From: Datisca glomerata
Lineage: Eukaryota; Streptophyta; Magnoliopsida; Cucurbitales; Datiscaceae
Reading direction: 5' to 3'
Length of the DNA: 64,000 nt
NCBI GenBank assembly: GCA_003255025.1
Contig: QANY01007306.1
Span: 1,846,707 to 1,910,706 of the forward strand
Part shown: in pieces, positions 11,206 to 22,367 of the stretch
Position numbering within the stretch: position 1 is the stretch's first letter
Layout: each line of letters starts with the position of its first letter
Notes under the pieces: model-generated
Databases searched by the model: none
Told to the model about the DNA's origin: nothing
What the model saw: only the letters and a program-made list of their open reading frames with translations
Made by a program: the position numbers and the translations under genes

Positions 11206-11815
11206 AATTGTCACATCCACCGGTGGGAAAACCTCTCTCAGAGTGAAAGTGTGCATCTATGTCATTTCTCCACTATATAATAGACCAATCAACAATACTT
11301 AAAATGAGCGAGAGAGGAATTGAACTAAACGTGGCTAATCTTGTTAATATTTATGAACTTCCTAAAAGGGGCACTAGCAAAATCCATATTGGTTTTCTCT
11401 TTTTATCTTTCCCCAACATAAAGTCCATGAGCCATGTGAGTCATGACAACTACAAGCATTATGAAAAATTAAGAAAGTTTTCATTTGCACTTGCTGATCT
11501 ATACAAAGTGATAAGCATTTAGTTTTGACATTAATGGAAAAGGAACAATAATGCCAGTCTCCAATTTATTTATTCAGTGCCACCTGTCTTCATCAATATT
11601 GAAAGAGTAATCTTTTTCTATCTTAAATTGCAACATCGTTTTTGCATAAAGGAAAGTATTACGAAACAATCTTTTTTCTTTATAATGATGATGATAAGAT
11701 AACTAAAGGAGCAATAGATTTTGAAAAATAAAAACGTGACACTCATATTTCTACCAACAGACGGACGCACTATTTTTGTCTCTGTCTTCTTACCCTACAT
11801 TTTAGTTGTTTTGTT
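11206..11815. other. No recognisable feature right of the gypsy element
   Basis: An 87-codon open frame on the plus strand (11259-11522) has no recognisable motif and no other sign of coding. The remaining sequence is AT-rich and unassigned. Confidence 0.4.
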
Positions 11816-12139
11816 TAGGAATGTTTAAAATTAAATTAAATTGGTCGAACCAAACTAAATCTAAAGAGTTAGTTCGGTCAATTCTTGATAGCTTTCGGAC
11901 CGAATTGAACTGAAACATTAAATTATATTATTATTTTATTTTTTATATATAATTTTCTATAAAATAGAATCGAACCGAACCAAAACTTTAATTTTATATT
12001 TATTTTTTTAATAATATCATTTAAAAATTTTTTTAATTAATAATATCGAACTGAAACTGACAGTTCGGTTATGTTCTTTTAACATTCACGGTGCGGATCG
12101 GTTCAGTTTTATTACCGAACTGAACCGTGAACACCTCTG
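11816..12139. mobile_element. Small inverted-repeat element, copy 1 (AACCGAACCG-rich, MITE-like)
   Basis: The right end reads CCGTGAACACCTCT and the left end AGGAATGTTTAAAA, a decayed inverted copy of the same terminus. The interior is full of CGAACCGAACC and GGTTCGGTT-type motifs in both orientations around an AT-rich core containing AATAATATCATTTAAAAA. The element at 21993-22367 has the same structure and core. It has no coding capacity. Elements with a GTGTTCACGGTTCGGTTCGG terminus are widespread in plants. The superfamily is not certain. Confidence 0.65.
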
Positions 12140-13540
12140 GTTTTGTCATAATATTCCCTATTCACAATTTCACAGTGCTTGCATTTTAGATTTTTCTTTT
12201 GCAATTAATATTTACCTATTACACAAATTCTCAATTGAATTTGAAGTCTTTTCATACCACACTCACGTGTTTTCATATTCAACACATTTATATTCTTCCA
12301 ACTGAGTTTTTCGTGTCTAAAATTTGTTATTGCAAAAATTTTCCACCTGATTATATTGGTAACTCCGAAGACAAAATAAAATAGGCTACGTCAAGTTTGA
12401 GTTTGAGTCTCTGGTATTAGGTGTACAGTTTGATTATTTATGTTAAAGAATTTTCTGAGAATAGAAGACTAGCAATCTGAGGCACTTGACGAGCACTAAA
12501 TATTTAAATTAGCATTTGATTATGTTAATAAATATCTTCTTGATTAAAAAATATTTTTGCCTAAATTCTAAGTTTCTTTATTTTAAAAAACTCTTTGATG
12601 ATAGTCTCATATCTGAAAGAAATCTTTTAACCTAATTTGATCACAAAGTCTTCCTTAGAATAGAAGGAAAAACGTGTTTGTGTGAGTTTCTATTTTACCC
12701 TATTTATATTCTGAACTTTCTCTATTTAATTGTAAAAGCCTTTCAAGCTTTAGGTTGATTGGTTTGATTTAGACTTTTAGCTTTATTACTATTTTGGAAT
12801 TGTTCTAAGAAAATTCTTAGCATTAAAACAAATTTGTTTGGAAAGAAAAATTAACTTTACATTGAGTGATTTTGTGAGGTTATTCTAGAAAACAGATTAA
12901 CAAATTTTTCATTTATACTCCGTGTGAGTCTTGTATCTTGGAGTGAAATAGTGATAGTTGTGCCTTGGAGGTGGAGTTCAAGAAGACACGATCGATGTCG
13001 CTTGTGCGTCTATGTAGAGATAAAGATTAACGAGTGTGGTGGTTGATTATGCCTTGAAGAGAATTCAAGATTGATAGGTGTGTCCCTGAGAAGCCAATAC
13101 ATTGATAATAGGAGTAAATAGGTGTGGTGAAATAATCAGAGATACTTGAGTCGGTTTGTAAGTCCATCTTTGTACTCATTTAAATTATTTATGGATTATT
13201 ACTAGACAAGGTCCTATGACTTTTTCCGGTTGGTTCTTCTATGTAAAATCATGTATGTCTATCTCTCTATCTCTGTCTAGTTATATTGGTGTTATATGGT
13301 TGAATTTTTTTATTGATTTGTTTTGTTATGATATTTTCCATTGTATTAATTTGATTCGATTTATAAAGTTTAAATTTTTAGATATCAATATATTCACTCC
13401 CTCCTCCCTCAAAGTTATTTTAGATTTCAAGTATAGACATTTTCAAATTAATGTGATAATTTAATTAAATTATATTTTAGTTCTACTTAGTATGTAATCC
13501 ATAGGCTTTTATCTCCAGTTCAAGTTCCCACATTAATATC
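12140..13540. other. Unassigned AT-rich sequence, possible decayed copia LTR at 12.4-13.3 kb
   Basis: No gene is seen. The segment ending in GGTCCTATGACTTTTTCCGGTTGG (about 13210-13235), followed by a CT-rich stretch, resembles the R/U5 part of some plant copia LTRs, but no matching second copy, termini or polypurine tract was found. This is a weak impression only. Confidence 0.3.
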
Positions 13541-14671
13541 TTTTTGGAAAAAGTGCACTGACACCCCATGAGATTTACTTAAATGATACGGACACTTCTT
13601 TAGTTTTAAAAAAGACATATAAGTCCAATATGTTATAAATAGGTTAATTTTTAAATGAAATAATGTAAATAGCCTTAAATTTTGACCCTTTCCCGAGACT
13701 CATACCCGACTCATACCCGACTCAACACAAGACCTAAATTTCTCTTCAAACCCGATCCTATGCCATTCTCCCTTTCTAACCCGTGAAATCTCGATCTTCG
13801 GCCCCTCAAACCCTAAAACTCCAAATGGCAAAAAAAATTCAATCTCTCAGGTCGAAATCAATGGAAGAGAATCGAAAGCAAGGGAAGAGAGGGGAAGAGA
13901 CTGAGGTATTGTTCATTGTTTCTTCTTTTTCCTGAAAACTAGATATGAAAACTAGTTTCTTCCGCCATTGAAGGAGGAGAAGAACCCCATTTTCATCTTT
14001 TTCCTGAAAACTAGATTTGCATGCTTACCATGATCTTGGATTACAATAAACTCGTGAATTTTGGATTACAGTAAACGCATGAATAATTTTTTCTATGCAT
14101 AGAGCCCAGTTTTTTTATCCTTGAGAAGGCGAATCTTGTTTGCTTGATAAGAGAAAGTTTGCCTTAGAATTTCAAACCCACTAATTATTTTGAAAATTAT
14201 TTTTTGTTGAATACATCTCTGTTTCAATATGTGATTTCTATCACTTACTTTCTCACCCACACAGGAACACAAACCTTCACCCAACCCCACTTCAGATTGG
14301 TATAAAAGCCAGAACTGACTTTGGCACAGCTTTTACCCTTTCAAAAACTGTCCAATGTATCGCTCATTGTTTCTTCATTCAATTTCAACGCAGGTGTCTA
14401 ATGGAGAAAAGTGTTCTTCTTCGCGGGCCGTCTTCTCCTTCTTCTTAGCCCATCTTCTCCTTCTTCTTTGCAAGTTATACTTCGTTTGATCTACACATGT
14501 TCGAGTTATATCATCTAATCCGAAATCTCATATAACCCAAAATTTCAAGTTTGTTATAACCCGTTAGCAAAATGTTGATTAAGGACATTCTTGGTATTTA
14601 AAAAAAATTAACGCTGTTAATTTTACCCATAAAAACATCTCATGGAGTAAGCTTTAGCATAAAAGGGCATC
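13541..14671. mobile_element. Candidate non-autonomous Mutator-like element with long degenerate inverted ends
   Basis: The left end (GTGCACTGACACCCCATGAGATTTAC, then TTTTAAAAAAGACATATAAGTCC) and the right end, read on the minus strand (AAGCTTACTCCATGAGATG, then TTTTTTTTAAATACCAAGAATGTCC), share CCATGAGAT and a second matching block at similar spacing. The interior is less AT-rich and carries CTTCT- and GAA-rich, 5'UTR-like sequence near 13680-13930, which could be captured host sequence. No transposase is present. A target duplication was not identified. Confidence 0.4.
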
Positions 14672-15240
14672 CTCAAGATGAGAAGAGAGCTTTATCTTCG
14701 GATATGATACCTCATCTCATCAAGATACTTAGTTAAGTGAATTTGCTCGTGTTGAATATAGTTGACAAGTTAGTGGGTTGTCTCTAGTCCGATCGATGAT
14801 TGATACTTTTTGTCTAAACTAGTTAATGGTTGCCAAGATAATGACGATATTGACCATGTATGGGAGTTCAATGTCATAAAAAATACAGTTTAATGCATTG
14901 AGTTTAGTTTTGGGAGTATTAAGATTGAGGATAGGTGATTAAATTGGTAAACGCAAAACTCACCCATTCAAAGCCCTGATACTGATGATGAGATTAGCCT
15001 GGTGGGTGCTTGTCTAAGTTTGAGCCTGTGCTTCTACATTTGTTTGTTTTGTTTTTTTTTTCTTTTTTTATTGTTTGTTTTACCTTTTCTTTTATCATGC
15101 ATATCTTTTCGTTTACTAATTTTTTTTTTTTGCTTTACCAAGTACTTTAGTTTATAAATTATTCTTCATGATAATTTTTTATTAGATATAATAATAAATA
15201 AAAAATGAAAGTTAATCATAATAAATTTTTTGTTATTTTA

Positions 15241-15600
15241 AAAATATGAATATAAGATTATTATATATTAATATTTATTTAACATATATTTTTTAATCGA
15301 CTAGAAAATAAATACTTATTTTCATATTTTGTATAATTAATTATTCAATGATTTATTATTTAATTAGTGAAATTAATAATGATTTTTCTTCGTAAGGAAT
15401 GATTTTTTTAGAATATGAATATAATATTATTAAATTAAATAATATATCAATATTTATTTATACATATACTTTTCAATTGAGTAGAAAATGTATTTACATG
15501 CAAACAAAATATTTATCAACTCTACTTATTTTTATATTTTAGATAATCAATTATTCAATGATTTATTATTTAATTAGTGAATTATTTTTTTTCATTGTAA
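15241..15600 (+). repeat. Degenerate direct repeat, two units of about 155-190 bp
   Basis: Both units carry AATATGAATATAA, then ATATTTATTTA, then TCGACTAGAAAAT or TTGAGTAGAAAAT, and end with AATTATTCAATGATTTATTA followed by TTTAATTAGTGAA. The second unit has an insertion of about 30 bp in the middle. No coding potential. Confidence 0.6.
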
Positions 15601-18101
15601 CGAATTATTCTTTTATCTTATATCTTTGTTATATATTTGTCTAGGTATCATATGCTTGCAACCCGTATTTTTTATACCGAAATTTTTAATGAAAACAAAT
15701 TATATACGTTTAATAAACGTATCTGAACTATTACGAATTGTGTATTATTGACTATATTTTTATCAAATATTTGACCGTTTAATACACGTATTATACTAAC
15801 CGAATAATACTTTATATTTTTACCGCCCCCAATTAACTATGGTCGAAACACATTAAAATAATGTTTTGTGATTGTTATGAATCATGATGCTTCTGTTACA
15901 ATAAAAAAGGATACATTAATGGAAAAGTCACGGTTGCCTTTATTTTACTTCAATTTTTATTGAATTGTTTTAATTATTTTACTCTCTACTATCATTTGAT
16001 GTGTGCAAATCTAACGAGCATTAAAAGAAAAGTGAAAAAGAAAGCTTATCGATTGTAAGTGAGACTCAGATCTAAAAAATACACTCTGCCCTAAATTTAT
16101 GCTTTAACCAAAACATATTATAGGAGAATATTAGTTACCACTATAGTACTGCTTTAGTAGTTGGATTACTTAAATTATAATCCAACGTTTGTCAATTCCA
16201 TTATTTTTTTAAATTGAGACTGTAATATTTAAATAACTATATATCATGAAATGAAATAGTAACTATTCATAACGTAAATTGAAACGTGCGTAGTATGTGA
16301 TCTCATCATGTGCAAAAAAATGCAATGTACATCTAGTAATAATAAACTGTAATAATTTGTCAATATTATAAATTTTCTTCTCATTATAATTTCTCTGTTT
16401 TTTAATTTTATTTTTAATTTTTTTAAGATCAAAACATGACCTTAAATATTCTTCGATAAATAATATAGTCCATTGTCATGTGGCAACAAACCCAGGTGAA
16501 TTGACATTAAATACATTTTCTTTTAATGTTTTTTGTTCTATTTCAACGTGGGACATCATATGAACCGAGTGCATATAATTTTCTCACTAAAAGTCAAACC
16601 GAGTTGAATCCGCGGGACACAATTACAACGCGTAGGTAATGTGTGTGAAATAACTAAACAAAACTAAAAAAAAAAAAATCATTACCAAAGTCAACTTAAA
16701 TTCATTAATTAAGCCTATACAATTTGTTGTCGTAGAAAATCATAAACAAACTATTATTAGAAAATCCCCCACCGACCAATTTCATATACTCTTGTATCTT
16801 TTCTTTGGTTTTAAGCTATAAATTAGATACAGATGGAGAGCACTTGGAAAAGATGTAATTCTAAAAGGAAAAGTCACTTAGAAACTCAATTTTTGTAAAC
16901 ATTAAATTTTGAACATTTTTTATTGATAAAGGATGGGTTTTTAATTTTTTTCTATTAGACTATTTGATTCACACATTCTATAATGATCATCATATATTTG
17001 AATTGACAACAATTCAATTAGCAGTAATTCAATTAATGATTAAATTTGATTGTTACGTTTAGTTGTATATGATAATCTATGAAATGATAGGTAACTATTT
17101 AAAATTGCTATGTTGAGTATATGTTAAATTTTATTGTAAATTTGTGTGAATAACAAGGAGTTACTTAAAAAAATATTTCAGTTATATTATCCAAAAACTC
17201 ATTTTGATGTACAATTTTAACATTAATTTTAACTATGTTTGGTTAGTATTTAATTAAATTAATAATGTTAGACTAAATTTTCATAAAGTTAATTTTAATT
17301 AAATTAATAAAATTTATTATATAATTTCAAATCATATTACTGATATTTTCATAACAACAATACATATTTATTACCTCTAATTATACAATGGTACCAAAAT
17401 AATTTCTTTTACTATGAGACTTGTTATTGCATTGTAAATTAAGATTACATGCAAACTAGATGATTACAACATAATTACAGTAGATGATAGCGTAAAATAA
17501 AAGGCCTACATTTAATGTTCTAATTATTTTTTTTTATAATATTGAAGACTTCGAGTTAAAAATTTGAGGGCAAATAGTCAAAATTTTAAAAATATAAACA
17601 GTTTGGTCAAACTTTAGAAATGATAATTTTTATCCAGTTTTTTTGTCACTATAGTTCTAAGTGGTTTGTAGATGCGATGATAGGAACCAATGATCTTATA
17701 AATATGAGTGTGAGAGTTTAACCACAACATCAATCCATCTTGTGAATAAATTTGTATTTGGTTAGCTGAAATATTAAAGTGATTGCATTTCATAACATAT
17801 TGAAATTAATTCTTTGGATTTAACTATTTATTGTTGGAAAATAGAATTAAAAGGCAATTAAATCTACATTGAGGTAATGTTTTGATGCTCGATGTTGTAT
17901 AGAACCCACATCTTATTTTTTATGGGTCAAAATAGATTTATGTTCTCTTTAGTGAGAACATCAACATGTTATACTCGTATGGTCAAAATGGTACTTGAGT
18001 GAATGAGAATTGATGCACAAAGTAAATTCATGGAGTTAGAAGTTTAGGGAAAGTGTAATGGGATTGATTACACTTTTCCCACATTAAAAAGATTAAGACA
18101 C

Positions 18102-18130
18102 GTTGTTGTTGTCGTTGTTGTTGTTGTTGC
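18102..18130 (+). repeat. (GTT)n microsatellite
   Basis: About nine GTT units with one GTC interruption. Confidence 0.9.
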
Positions 18131-18499
18131 ACTCACCAAGTGAGAAACCATGTATAGCCAAGATGCTCTCTCAATCTCATGGGTAGGTGCAAGAGGGGTG
18201 CAAATCGATCCGTCAGCTAGGTATGAGTTTGAACTTTTGTACGAGCGTGACTTGTAGACACAAACACTAGACGACTAAACCCAAGTCCGAGTAAACCGAA
18301 TTTAACCTTGAAATGAATTAATTTGTGTCATGCCTGTAAATTGGCATTTTTCAATCTCATATTAAATATAAACAAGACCAAACTCTAGATCGTCCTTGTT
18401 CTTTTTTTTCTTTTTTCGGAGCCTATCTTGGTAGGTGAATAGGTAAAAAATATCCGTTGCCACAAAATCAGAAAATCACATCTTGTTCCTCTGCCTCCT

Positions 18500-19445
18500 T
18501 CTATATAACTTCCCGTTGAGCCTCACATTCTCTTTATTCTTGAGCAAATCCCTCTTCTTCCCGCTCTGACTCCAAAGATTCAGAAGAACTTGACAAGACT
18601 ACTTGATGAAAAGCAGAATCAGAGATTGCAACGGGGATGCCCCAACGGACTTCTGTTGCAGAAGATGAGGGAGCAACGGACTCAGCAACCAGAATGGGTG
18701 CGACCGCGACTTCGATCTCTCTCATTGGGTCAATGAGATCTTTTCAATCCTGTTCCGGGCAATTATAGGAGACACGAAGTCATGCGGCTACTTCTTTCAG
18801 AGTGAAAGACCTATTGTTCAGATTCTTGTCTACACAAAACAAAAACAGGTTAACGTTTAGAAAATATAAACGCCACAATGAAAAAATAAAGTTAAAACAA
18901 TAAAAAAAGCAAGGGGAGCTCCGGCCACTTACTGAACTCTCCCCAGATCTGGGAAACGACGCAGTGGCGGTTGCTAGCCCAATTTCCACCAACAAGAAGG
19001 GTACCCTCCTCTTAGCTTTTACCCCCGCTATGGAGGTCAGTGACTAGTCCTCCCCGCTTCTCACTCGCGTGGGAAGCTAAGTAATAGGACAGTCTGTGCA
19101 TTTTCACTATATACACTACGCATATCTCATCTACACCTATAATTTAAATTATGCCTCCTATTGAGGGATTCAACCCCTAGAAGAACCATGTAAGTACTAG
19201 GGGTATATTGGGAAGGGGCGAGGTTGAAGGTACTAAAAAATTCTTGAAAAATAGGAGAAAAAGGAAATTTTAAACCTAAGGCTATGTAATCGGGGCTAGA
19301 GAAATTTGGTCTGGGGATTACACGGGAAAGATTTAAGGATTCTTTTCCCGAAATCACAGACTACGTTTGGAGGGAAGGCATCCCGATGAAGGGTAAAGAA
19401 ACGATTGGATTCGTTCTTATTTCTAACTAGGGAACGATGACCTTA
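18500..19445 (-). pseudogene. Antisense extra ORF of the second Tat-like element (PF04195-like), truncated
   Basis: The minus-strand frame 19357-19127 encodes LGLKFPFSPIFQEFFSTFNL, APSQYTPSTYMVLLGVESLN and RRHNLNYRC, which lines up with HFSPFLQEFFHIVGLALSQF and LLGFKALNRRYGLDLG of the first element. A donor-like AGTAAGTGGCCGGAGCTCC (minus strand, near 18915-18935) falls where the first element has TCGGTAAGTCACCGGAGCTCC, supporting a conserved intron. A second open part (18725-18534) is serine- and glutamate-rich. The coiled-coil and acidic C-terminal parts seen in the first copy are missing. The reading frame has stops. Function unknown; probably specific to this transposon lineage. Confidence 0.68.
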
Positions 19446-20200
19446 AATGGATGCTCTTCCATTACTACCAGGGAAAGAAATGTGATACAGGAAGACGAGA
19501 AGAAAAGAAACTACGAAGACGAAGAAGGGAAACTTACAGAAGGTAGAGATGAGTGTGAAAAGAAAAAGTGAAGCAAACAACCGTGATATATGCTATGGAC
19601 GCCAAAATTGAGTTCAAAACATTTAATGGATTTGTAAGTGAAAAGACACCAATTCTGAAAAGGGGAAGGGAAAACGACGGGCACATGGGAATAGATGTAA
19701 TGAAATTCCTACAGCCGCTCTACCTAAAATAGGCGAGCCAATTACAACACGACAGCTAGAGAGAAAAATTAATGGACCAGAAATATGCATAAAGCAAGAA
19801 CTATAAATGAAACGACGGACATGGGGAATGAAAAATGAGACCCACGCGCGTGCGTGTCATGACAAAATGGAATTTCTGAGGAGCGTGTCAGCAACCCCAG
19901 AAACGAGGCAATGATGGTACATTGTTTCATTATTTAAAAAAATAAATGACTTTTCTGGCACAACAAATAATATTTTACGGGATAAAAGAAGTTCTTGGGT
20001 TGGTAAGAGTGAATCAAAGATAGCCACTCTCCCAAAACTAGACGCATCATTTATTACACTTCGATGAGCATCGTCGAAGAGCAATGTGGGGAAAATGAAC
20101 AGGTAAAAAATACATGTTACCACGTGGTCAAAGGAGGCCTACTCATGGCTCACAGAAAATGGTAGAAAAACATAAACGAGTTATGGGCTCAAGTTGCGAG

Positions 20201-20380
20201 ACACCTCAAGAACGAGGATCAGCACCTCAAGAACGAGGGCCAACACCTCAAGCATAGGGATCAGGACCTCAAGAACGGGGACCAACACCTCAAGAACGGG
20301 ATCGATACCTCAAGAATAGGGATCCACACCTCAAAGATATGGCCATCACCTCAAGAGTGGGGCCAAACCTCAAGAACGGG
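20201..20380 (+). repeat. Nine-copy tandem repeat, period 19-21 bp
   Basis: Units contain ACACCTCAAGAACGGGGAYC. CCTCAAG recurs at 20204, 20225, 20246, 20267, 20288, 20308, 20329, 20349 and 20368, with one extra A in the 20329 unit. It lies in the U3 part of the LTR, where short tandem repeats often act as or evolve into enhancer-like elements. Confidence 0.9.
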
Positions 20381-20711
20381 AGAGAACATCAGAATGAGAA
20401 AGATTGACTAGTTAACAGGAGTGGACTAAAGACGTTCAGATCGACAGTCAAGTGGTTGTGATTGATTAGGTAAGCTAAAAGACCCGGATGAGACAGATTG
20501 ACAGGTCACCAAGTAGTTGTGACTGATTGGCTCGAAACCACAAGAAATCATCAAGTGGTTGTGACTGATTGACGACTGAGCGTGACAAATGGGAAATGAA
20601 TGAGCCCATACCTAATAGAGTAATCCCCACGAACGGGTGTAATTTCTAGTCATAATGAGTGCCTCCTTTTATATTTTTATTTTGATCAAACTCATGCAAT
20701 TTTGGGAAGCC

Positions 20712-20719
20712 TATATAAG
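20712..20719 (+). promoter_or_regulatory. TATA box of the second Tat-like LTR
   Basis: TATATAAG in GCCTATATAAGGTC, followed about 60-110 bp downstream by a pyrimidine-rich tract as in many plant gypsy LTRs. Confidence 0.5.
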
Positions 20720-20831
20720 GTCAATATATTAAACAAAAAGGGGAGGACATGGAATACAACAAAAAATACAACTCAGAGCGTTTACTCCTCACGTTCTCTT
20801 ATTTTTAAGTTCTCTCTCTTATTAATACTTG

Positions 20832-20947
20832 TATAAAAATATCATTATTGAGATTTTTCCCTTTGATCTTTGGTTAACAAAAAAAATCCTTTACACTTCT
20901 ATAAAAATATCATTATCAGAAATTTTCCTTTTGATCTCTAGTTAACA
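20832..20947 (+). repeat. 68-bp tandem duplication at the LTR end
   Basis: TATAAAAATATCATTATTGA...CTTTGATCTTTGGTTAACA is repeated from 20900 as TATAAAAATATCATTATCAG...TTTGATCTCTAGTTAACA. The offset is 68 bp with several substitutions. Confidence 0.8.
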
Positions 20948-21992
20948 GAAAAATCATTTAATTCTGTTAAATATGGTAGAGTTCAGGTACGAGTTTAGAT
21001 CGCTAAAACATAAATCGTGGTGCACGATCGCTCTTGGTTTCTCCATTACATCTTGGGAGGCTAACGTCAACGTCCTCAATAACCCAACGTGAGGAGGTAG
21101 ATCTGTTTTAAAGAGACTATGTGGCACACAGACCTTGATCCATATCCATTTGATATCGTATTTAGATTCGATTCTTCATTTTTTTATGTAAAATTAGATT
21201 CATGCTATTATTTTCAGATTGTGTTGTCTCTCAAATTATATGTATGATTATTGCATATAATGGATAACATTTATGTCAAACTTAAATCCACTCATTTTAT
21301 ATGCACTAGTCCTGTAGCATGTGCGTAGTGTATGATTTAATATTTCAATATGTATAATATTACATGGTTTAATATAATTTATATGAGATAAAAGTATCAA
21401 GATGATGATAAGTTAATGAAATTCAAATAATTAATATTTTTCTATTAAAATACGTACATATGAGATCAAAATATTTTTTTCTACAAGAAAAAGAAATACA
21501 AAATGAGTAAGCGATAAAAAAAATTAAAGTTAATTAATATATAATACAAGAAATTAAAAAGGTCAATCAATTATCATTTAATAAAAATAATAATTTATAT
21601 TAATAAGAATAATTCATATATTTTTATTAAGTTTCATTAAGTGAACCAGTTCAACATATGTACAAATATTTATGTCAACCAATCATCTTTAGGTGTATCA
21701 AATAGTAAATGTAGAATTGGATTAGTAAATTATAACTTAAATGAAACCGTCCATCCAATTATTTTCTTCTTATCTGACTCTTAATATATGATGATGATGA
21801 TCATCAGCATCATCATGCTTACTATTATGATTATTATTATTATATAGCTTATACATAGATGTGAATGTGAATTTATAATTATTATCTATATTTATTGAAT
21901 TCATTTATTAATCATAACCTGTTAATTTTTCCTACTTATTATTAGTGACACATCAAAATTTTAAAGTTAGTTTAACTATTCAAACGGAAATC
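20948..21992. other. No gene; AT-rich with a short triplet-repeat patch
   Basis: No coding or structural feature is seen. ATG/ATC/ATT triplets occur at 21789-21842. TTGCATATAATGGATAACATTTATGTCAAA (about 21252) recurs at about 22916 with few changes, a 48-bp direct repeat of unknown origin. Confidence 0.45.
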
Positions 21993-22367
21993 TTAGGTAT
22001 TCAATTAGGTTTTTCAATATTAAAATTGTGTCTAAAAATATAATGTAAATATGTAAGGTTAATTAAACCGAACCGAAACATCAAATTCATATTATTTTTT
22101 ATTTTTTTATATTAATTTCATATAAAACCAAACCGAACCGAAAGAAAATTTTGATTTTATATTTTTCCAATAATATCATTTAAAAATGATTTAAAAATTT
22201 ATTTTTAATTAATAATACCGAACTGAAGAACCAAACTGAACTCACGATTTGGTTTAGTTCTTTTGACATGAACAGTTTGGTTTGGTTTGATTTATTGCAG
22301 AACCGAAATTTTAGTTTGGTTCAATTTTTTATCAAAAAATGATCGAACCGAACCGTGAACACCCCTA
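21993..22367. mobile_element. Small inverted-repeat element, copy 2 (AACCGAACCG-rich, MITE-like)
   Basis: The right end GAACCGTGAACACCCCTAA is well preserved and the left end TTAGGTATTCAATTAGG is a decayed inverted match. The interior has ACCGAACCGAAACATCAAAT, the shared core AATAATATCATTTAAAAATG and ACCGAACTGAA, in the same order as the copy at 11816-12139. No coding potential. Confidence 0.7.

Larger units (their letters stand above)
14672..18399. other. Long AT-rich stretch without genes
   Basis: No coding region, RNA gene or clear transposon domain is visible on either strand. It contains a degenerate direct repeat (15241-15600) and a GTT microsatellite (18102-18130). Short open frames such as 16244-16432 (minus) are low-complexity and show no protein-like composition. 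Confidence 0.5.
18400..20947 (+). mobile_element. 3' remnant of a second Tat-like gypsy element
   Basis: An antisense ORF related to the one at 2.25-4.57 kb lies on the minus strand, followed on the plus strand by a purine tract and an LTR beginning TGAACAGGTAAAAAA, the same start as the LTRs of the 1.6-11.2 kb element. The order antisense ORF then 3' LTR is the same in both. Gag-pol should lie to the left but none is readable, so the element is truncated near 18.4 kb. Its orientation is opposite to the first element. Confidence 0.65.
20096..20947 (+). repeat. 3' LTR of the second Tat-like element
   Basis: It starts TGAACAGGTAAAAAATAC right after GTGGGGAAAA, a plausible polypurine tract. It contains a 9-copy tandem repeat, a TATATAAG box at 20712 and a CTCTCTCTTATTAATAC region typical of the R/U5 of plant gypsy LTRs. 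The right end is either ...TTGGTTAACA at 20879 or ...CTAGTTAACA at 20947, because the last 68 bp are duplicated. No second LTR is present. Confidence 0.55.

Noticed and set aside
11259..11522. 87-codon open frame on the plus strand
   Set aside because: No recognisable motif, no homologous copy in the window, and it lies in AT-rich DNA beside a retrotransposon; probably chance.
12400..13300. Solo copia LTR
   Set aside because: Only a vague resemblance in the last 100 bases; no termini, target duplication or second copy, so I did not call it as an element.
15241..15600. CRISPR-like or satellite array
   Set aside because: Only two diverged units of different length, and the genome is clearly a plant.
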